From the NCBI RefSeq assembly GCF_028561565.1, contig NZ_JAQQTE010000022.1, forward strand, positions 3,716 to 67,715: a stretch of DNA of 64,000 bases, written 5' to 3'. Source of the DNA: Gilvibacter sediminis (GTDB lineage: Bacteria > Bacteroidota > Bacteroidia > Flavobacteriales > Flavobacteriaceae). This document shows, in pieces, positions 60,378-64,000 of the stretch. The position numbers were made by a program, and so were the translations under genes. A model generated the notes under the pieces. The model saw nothing but the letters and a program-made list of their open reading frames with translations, did no database searches and was not told the origin of the DNA. Numbering within the stretch: position 1 is the first letter of the stretch; each line of letters begins with the position of its first letter.

Positions 60378-61694
60378 CTATTCGTTTAGATTGAATCGGA
60401 ACTCGCGACGCCCTTCTTTGAGCAGCATGGTCTTGTTCTCCACATCAAACATAAATTCTAAACCAGCGTCTTTGGCCAAATAATGATGCTCTTCAATGAG
60501 TGCAAGGCTTATTGGCGTGCGGCCTTCTGCCTGGGCTTTGAGTTGATCGGCTTCCCAAAAGATCGTAATGGGTAAAGGAAAATCAGCACTTGAATAGGCT
60601 CCTGCATAGAGCTGTTCTGTCTCACCGCCTCGCTTGGACTCGAATGTGGGGAGCTCGTATTCCATCCCAAAGAAGATCTTTGCTGCCCCGATCATCACCT
60701 GGGTTAAATTGGTGTACATATAATTGCTGACCGCACTGATCGTTATTTGCTGATCCGGGAAATGGGCTACCAAGCTTTGAAATCCGTCAATACTGCCGCT
60801 GTGGCCGTAAGTCTGAATCCCTTCAAAAGGAAAGCCCATGATCCCCAAACCAACATCCTCTCTGGTTTGCATCATCATTTTCAAGGTGTTTTCGCTAACC
60901 AGAGCACCACTAAAAAGTTGTGCGTAAAAGCGGCTTACATCTTCTGCGGTAGAAATAATTCCTCCTGCTCCCATAGGTGCATTTAAGTGCGTCTGTGGAC
61001 TGATAAGTTGCCAAGCCTCATCCTCAAAATAGTAGGGGAGTGCTTCATTATTATCAGCTTTGATACTTCCACCAAAACGTGTTTGTGTTAAGCCGAGTGA
61101 AGTGATAATTTGCTTTTCTAGGACAGATCCGTAACTCATCCCATAGATATCCTCCAAAATATAAGACAGCAAGATGTAGTTAGAATTGGAATAGGCAACT
61201 TGTGCTCCAGCATCAAATTGTGGTTTTCCGGCGGCAATCCTTTTGAGCATTTGCTCACGGGATTGGGCTGTGTAGATCCAAGTTCTCAATTCAGGGTCTT
61301 CCGTGATGTTGAAAATACCGCTACTGTGTTGCAAAAGGTCCTTAATGCGAATATCAGCCGCATTTGGAATCTTCGAGTAAAAGTTAGCGAGCGGATCCTC
61401 AAGGCTGAGTTTCCCAGCTTCCACCAATTGCATAATTAAGGTCGCTGTAAAACTTTTGGAAATTGAACCTATGCGGTATTTGGTTTTTGTGTTCGCTTTT
61501 TGATTGGTTTGGGCATTGGCAAAACCAAAGGCATTTTGGTAGACTTCTTGGCCAGAAACCATAATAGAAACTTGTCCCATTCCTTTATTGTTGGACTCCA
61601 AAAGTTGGAAGTATTGATCCAGTTTTGCTCGATCAAAACTTTGCGCAAGGGCAGTACCGGCTATAAGTAAGCCGCAGAGAAAGATTCTGAACAT
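60378..61694 (-). CDS. Secreted serine hydrolase, beta-lactamase/PBP class C fold
   Basis: The 438-residue protein has a signal peptide (MFRIFLCGLLIAGTALAQ), SxxK in GSISKSF (Ser77, Lys80), YxN in YSNSNY and HSGSIDG in place of KTG. It lacks the long C-terminal extension of the paralogue at 49698-51359, keeping one short beta-rich tail. It is probably an esterase or peptidase. The upstream minus-strand ExbB-like gene is 81 bp away. Confidence 0.9.
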   Translation of the reverse strand: MFRIFLCGLLIAGTALAQSFDRAKLDQYFQLLESNNKGMGQVSIMVSGQEVYQNAFGFANAQTNQKANTKTKYRIGSISKSFTATLIMQLVEAGKLSLEDPLANFYSKIPNAADIRIKDLLQHSSGIFNITEDPELRTWIYTAQSREQMLKRIAAGKPQFDAGAQVAYSNSNYILLSYILEDIYGMSYGSVLEKQIITSLGLTQTRFGGSIKADNNEALPYYFEDEAWQLISPQTHLNAPMGAGGIISTAEDVSRFYAQLFSGALVSENTLKMMMQTREDVGLGIMGFPFEGIQTYGHSGSIDGFQSLVAHFPDQQITISAVSNYMYTNLTQVMIGAAKIFFGMEYELPTFESKRGGETEQLYAGAYSSADFPLPITIFWEADQLKAQAEGRTPISLALIEEHHYLAKDAGLEFMFDVENKTMLLKEGRREFRFNLNE

Positions 61695-61775
61695 ATTTTT
61701 TGTTTTAAAGAAGGGAGACGCTTTATTTAAGTTGTGTGGCCCCCTTGTGTTAGGTAAAGAATGTGATGGTGCTTG

Positions 61776-62138
61776 TTACGCAGCAGCTTCTGATTCGCGT
61801 TCGCGCAATTGGATAAGAATGATCCCCGTACGAGCAAAAAGGAAGACGATAGCCCCTAAAAAGGTCGGGAGGAAGGTGCGCTTAAGGCCTCCGGCAACGA
61901 TATTCATAGTAACTCCATCAATGAATTCAATGGTGTCTAAGGCCTCAATGAGTCCTAAAACTTGACCTAAAATTCCCCAAACCAAGGCAAAGAGCCCTAA
62001 AGACTGTAAAAGGTTTTTAGATTTTTGACGGTTGTTTTGACTGATATTACCGCGAATACCTAATATGATCACTGCAATTAGCAATACCGCTAGCGGCACC
62101 ATAAAGAAATAACCGCCTTCTGAAATGATTTTGAACAT
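61776..62138 (-). CDS. Orphan MotA/TolQ/ExbB-like membrane protein
   Basis: The 120-residue protein has three transmembrane helices (about 11-28, 43-66, 89-110) with LGLFALVWGILGQVLGLIEALDTI and LKRTFLPTFLGAIVFLFARTGI, the layout of the ExbB/TolQ pore domain. It is about half the usual length and has no ExbD/TolR gene beside it, so it cannot be a standard proton-driven motor by itself. It is divergent from a LytS-type kinase gene, which may regulate it. Confidence 0.85.
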   Translation of the reverse strand: MFKIISEGGYFFMVPLAVLLIAVIILGIRGNISQNNRQKSKNLLQSLGLFALVWGILGQVLGLIEALDTIEFIDGVTMNIVAGGLKRTFLPTFLGAIVFLFARTGIILIQLRERESEAAA

Positions 62139-62164
62139 GATTGTTGTTTTTAATTGAACTCCTC

Positions 62165-62172
62165 CAAAACTA
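62165..62172 (-). promoter_or_regulatory. -7 box for ExbB-like gene
   Basis: On the minus strand TAGTTTTG fits TAnnTTTG, 26 nt before the ATG at 62138. Confidence 0.45.
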
Positions 62173-62207
62173 AATGCAGATAGCTCACCATTTTGCCAAT
62201 TGCGATT

Positions 62208-62258
62208 ACCGCCTTGTTTTGTTCCTCTTTTAACTGGTGAAACGCCCTGTTTGGTTTA
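62208..62258. promoter_or_regulatory. Imperfect direct repeat in kinase/ExbB intergenic region
   Basis: ACCGCCTTGTTTTGTT (from 62208) and AACGCCCTGTTTGGTT (from 62241) match at 13 of 16 positions and are 33 bp apart, about three helical turns. This spacing suits two protein protomers on one face of the DNA, possibly the LytTR regulator encoded nearby. Confidence 0.3.
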
Positions 62259-62345
62259 GGACCTTAAAGCCGTTATTTAGGAGCTCAATTTGGTAAATCA
62301 TCGCTAAAAATATGGAATTAAAAACTTTTTACAGAACTTGCCCTC

Positions 62346-63419
62346 ATGGGCAAGATCGCCAATCGTTTCGCAAAGCGGATACTGCTACAAACCCTTTTCT
62401 GGTTTGGGGTTTGGTTCTATTTTATGTACTTCTTTAGTTACAGCAGTAACAATAAGGACTATGCCTTTTGGTTTAGTCTTTGCCTTATGCCGGTGACCAT
62501 GATTACCACTTATTTGGTCACTAGTTATTTGATGCCAAAGTACTTAGTGCTTAAAAAGTATGGCCTATTTGCCTTGTATCTCGGCTATACGTTGATCATA
62601 TCCAGCTATGCCATCATGCTCAGTATTTTTGGTTGCTTTATCATTTTGTCTGAGGTAGATATGGATAATGTCCCTCCTTTGAGTCGTAACTTCTGGTTTG
62701 TCTTGGCCTTAGTCTATTTGGTGGTTGGGGCGGTCAGTGCGGTGCGAATCATGCAGCTCGGCTACAGAAGTCTGAACAAAGCCCAAGCCTTGGAAAAAGA
62801 CATGTTACAAAGAGAGTTGTATGTTAAAGATCAGGAATTGAGCTATTTAAAAAAGCAGATCCAACCGCATTTTCTTTTTAATGCTCTAAATACAATTTAC
62901 AGCCTTTCTGTACGACGGATGGAGAATACTCCAGAGGTGATCCTGAAGTTGTCCAATCTGTTGGATTATTTACTCTATCAGGCCAGTAAACCCATGACGA
63001 GTTTGGAAAGTGAGGTAGCCCATTTGAAGGATTATATCGCCTTGGAAAAGGTGAGATTCCGTGATACCTTAGCGGTGGATGTTGATTTTGACGCACCTGA
63101 AACTCCAATTTCCCTGCCGCCGATGTTGCTGTTGCCCTTTGTAGAGAATGCCTTCAAACACGGCGTGATCAAAGATGATAAATTGCACATTAGGGTGTTT
63201 TGTGTAATGCAGCAGGAGCAGCTTAGATTTCAAGTGACCAATACCGCTGAGTTGCCAGCGCCAAATTCCCAGGGAGGTATTGGTTTGAGTAATTTGCGCA
63301 AGCGTTTGGAGCTTTTGTATCCGGGGCGATACCGTTTGCACACCGGCTATAACGAAGGTATTTTTACCGCGGAACTTCAGATTGATGACCCGCAAAATAT
63401 AAACGATGAAGAAGTATAA
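62346..63419 (+). CDS. LytS/YehU-type sensor histidine kinase
   Basis: The 357-residue protein has four transmembrane helices (about 13-31, 40-62, 75-103, 117-135), a short coiled coil (LEKDMLQRELYVKDQELSYLKK) and the His_kinase domain QIQPHFLFNALNTIYSL with phospho-acceptor His175. The ATPase part has PPMLLLPFVENAFKHG and GGIGLSNLRKRLELL. No extracellular sensor domain is present, so it probably senses within the membrane. The response-regulator ATG lies 14 bp before its stop, a usual coupling. Confidence 0.93.
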   Translation: MGKIANRFAKRILLQTLFWFGVWFYFMYFFSYSSNNKDYAFWFSLCLMPVTMITTYLVTSYLMPKYLVLKKYGLFALYLGYTLIISSYAIMLSIFGCFIILSEVDMDNVPPLSRNFWFVLALVYLVVGAVSAVRIMQLGYRSLNKAQALEKDMLQRELYVKDQELSYLKKQIQPHFLFNALNTIYSLSVRRMENTPEVILKLSNLLDYLLYQASKPMTSLESEVAHLKDYIALEKVRFRDTLAVDVDFDAPETPISLPPMLLLPFVENAFKHGVIKDDKLHIRVFCVMQQEQLRFQVTNTAELPAPNSQGGIGLSNLRKRLELLYPGRYRLHTGYNEGIFTAELQIDDPQNINDEEV

Positions 63420-64000
63420 GGTTTTAATAGTGGATGACGAACCTGAGGCCCGAGAGCTTTTGGAGCACTATCTGGAACATTTACCGGATTGTGAACTGGT
63501 GGGCTGTTGTAAAAACGGTGTTGAAGCTTTGCAAATGGTCAATAAACACCCTGTTGATCTCCTATTTTTAGACATTCAAATGCCCGGTATTTCTGGAGTG
63601 GAATTAGCCAAGAGCATACCTGCTGGCGTAAAGGTTATCTTTACCACAGCGCATCGTGAATACGCCGTGGAGGGTTTTGAATTGATGGCGGTAGATTATT
63701 TGTTGAAGCCGATTTCTTTAGATCGATTTTTAAAAGCGGCCTATCGTTTTATTGGCAACCAACCTCAAGAGGCTAGACCGAAAGAATCGATCTCAAAAGA
63801 TCCCAAGAGGGAATTTATTTTTGTTAGAGCGGATCGAAAAATGATCAAGGTAGCTCTTGACCAAGTGAAATATGTAGAGAGTATTCAAGACTATTTAAAG
63901 ATTCACACCTCAGAACAGGCCTTGGTCACTCGTGAGACCATGGCGCAATTACAACAACAGCTCCCCGAACAGGATTTCTTGCGTTGCCATCGTTCGTTTT
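63406..64000 (+). CDS. LytTR-family response regulator (3' end outside window)
   Basis: At least 198 residues are encoded before the window ends. The receiver domain starts MKKYKVLIVDDEPEARELLE, with acidic Asp10/Asp11, phospho-acceptor Asp56 (LLFLDIQMPG) and Lys101 (DYLLKPIS). After a linker the LytTR DNA-binding domain begins at about residue 140 (FIFVRADRKMIKVALDQVKYVESIQDYLKIHT). It is the cognate partner of the overlapping LytS-type kinase. Members usually have about 240-250 residues, so roughly 45-50 residues are missing here. Confidence 0.93.
   Translation, partial: MKKYKVLIVDDEPEARELLEHYLEHLPDCELVGCCKNGVEALQMVNKHPVDLLFLDIQMPGISGVELAKSIPAGVKVIFTTAHREYAVEGFELMAVDYLLKPISLDRFLKAAYRFIGNQPQEARPKESISKDPKREFIFVRADRKMIKVALDQVKYVESIQDYLKIHTSEQALVTRETMAQLQQQLPEQDFLRCHRSF

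Noticed and set aside
1-64000. Anti-phage defence system, prophage, integrative element or secondary-metabolite cluster
   Set aside because: No integrase, transposase, restriction enzyme, Cas, toxin-antitoxin, phage structural or multi-enzyme biosynthetic gene was recognised; the lone FabH-like gene and ribbon-helix-helix protein do not suffice.

Overview
The window comes from a member of the Bacteroidota, almost certainly a marine-type Flavobacteriaceae. The evidence is a type IX secretion (T9SS) adhesin with a gliding-motility C-terminal domain beside a PorP/SprF partner, a T9SS type A cargo protein, lipoproteins with an Asp-rich export signal, DUF4295 between ribosomal protein genes and ftsY, BshC of bacillithiol synthesis, and the Bacteroidetes promoter signature TAnnTTTG in front of many genes. 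No phage, insertion sequence, CRISPR array, rRNA or tRNA gene was found. It reads as ordinary chromosome with one large, highly repetitive surface-protein locus at the left edge.

Layout. 1-8.5 kb: the 3' part of a giant repeat adhesin, its PorP/SprF-like outer-membrane partner and a PorE-like TPR/PD40/OmpA lipid- or peptidoglycan-anchoring protein, closed by a strong terminator. 8.6-11.3 kb: idi, a PTPS/QueD-family enzyme, a PrxQ peroxiredoxin, manA and a small conserved protein. 11.3-15.9 kb (minus strand): a DUF4369 lipoprotein, a DUF819 transporter-like protein and a tightly coupled four-gene SPFH / PH-like / alpha-beta hydrolase / ribbon-helix-helix operon. 16-22 kb: S1/P1 nuclease, DoxX-like proteins, AlkB, a DUF885 peptidase-like lipoprotein and htpG. 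22-24 kb: a TetR regulator with an ABC1/UbiB-type kinase. 24-34 kb: S9 peptidase, FabH-type ketosynthase, a propeller lipoprotein, a TonB-type outer-membrane receptor, a CoA-binding protein and a sodium:solute symporter.

34-48.6 kb (plus strand): a T9SS-secreted sortilin-like beta-propeller protein, recR plus a glycosyltransferase, a lipoyl E2 acyltransferase, an exonuclease/FAH/Hpt/cinA run, the rpmB-rpmG-DUF4295 ribosomal unit, ftsY-rimO, a Cys-rich propeller lipoprotein and a second glycosyltransferase. 48.6-62 kb: TPR lipoprotein, two penicillin-binding-protein-like serine hydrolases, an M14 carboxypeptidase, bshC, guaA, a LysM/periplasmic-binding-like protein, OsmC, DUF922 and DUF3820 proteins and an orphan ExbB-like protein. 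62.3 kb to the end: a LytS-type sensor kinase and a LytTR response regulator cut by the window edge.

The most notable signals are: the adhesin repeat units, whose proteins are identical while the DNA carries only synonymous changes; a perfect 14-bp palindrome overlapping the promoter of the TetR/ABC1 pair; a near-perfect inverted repeat at the presumed -33 region of htpG; the SPFH/PH/hydrolase/RHH operon with its own inverted repeat; a structured hairpin-rich intergenic region at 32.16-32.29 kb that could encode a small RNA or leader; and a guaA promoter so close to the start codon that the mRNA should be nearly leaderless. I did not find a clearly undescribed defence or mobile system.
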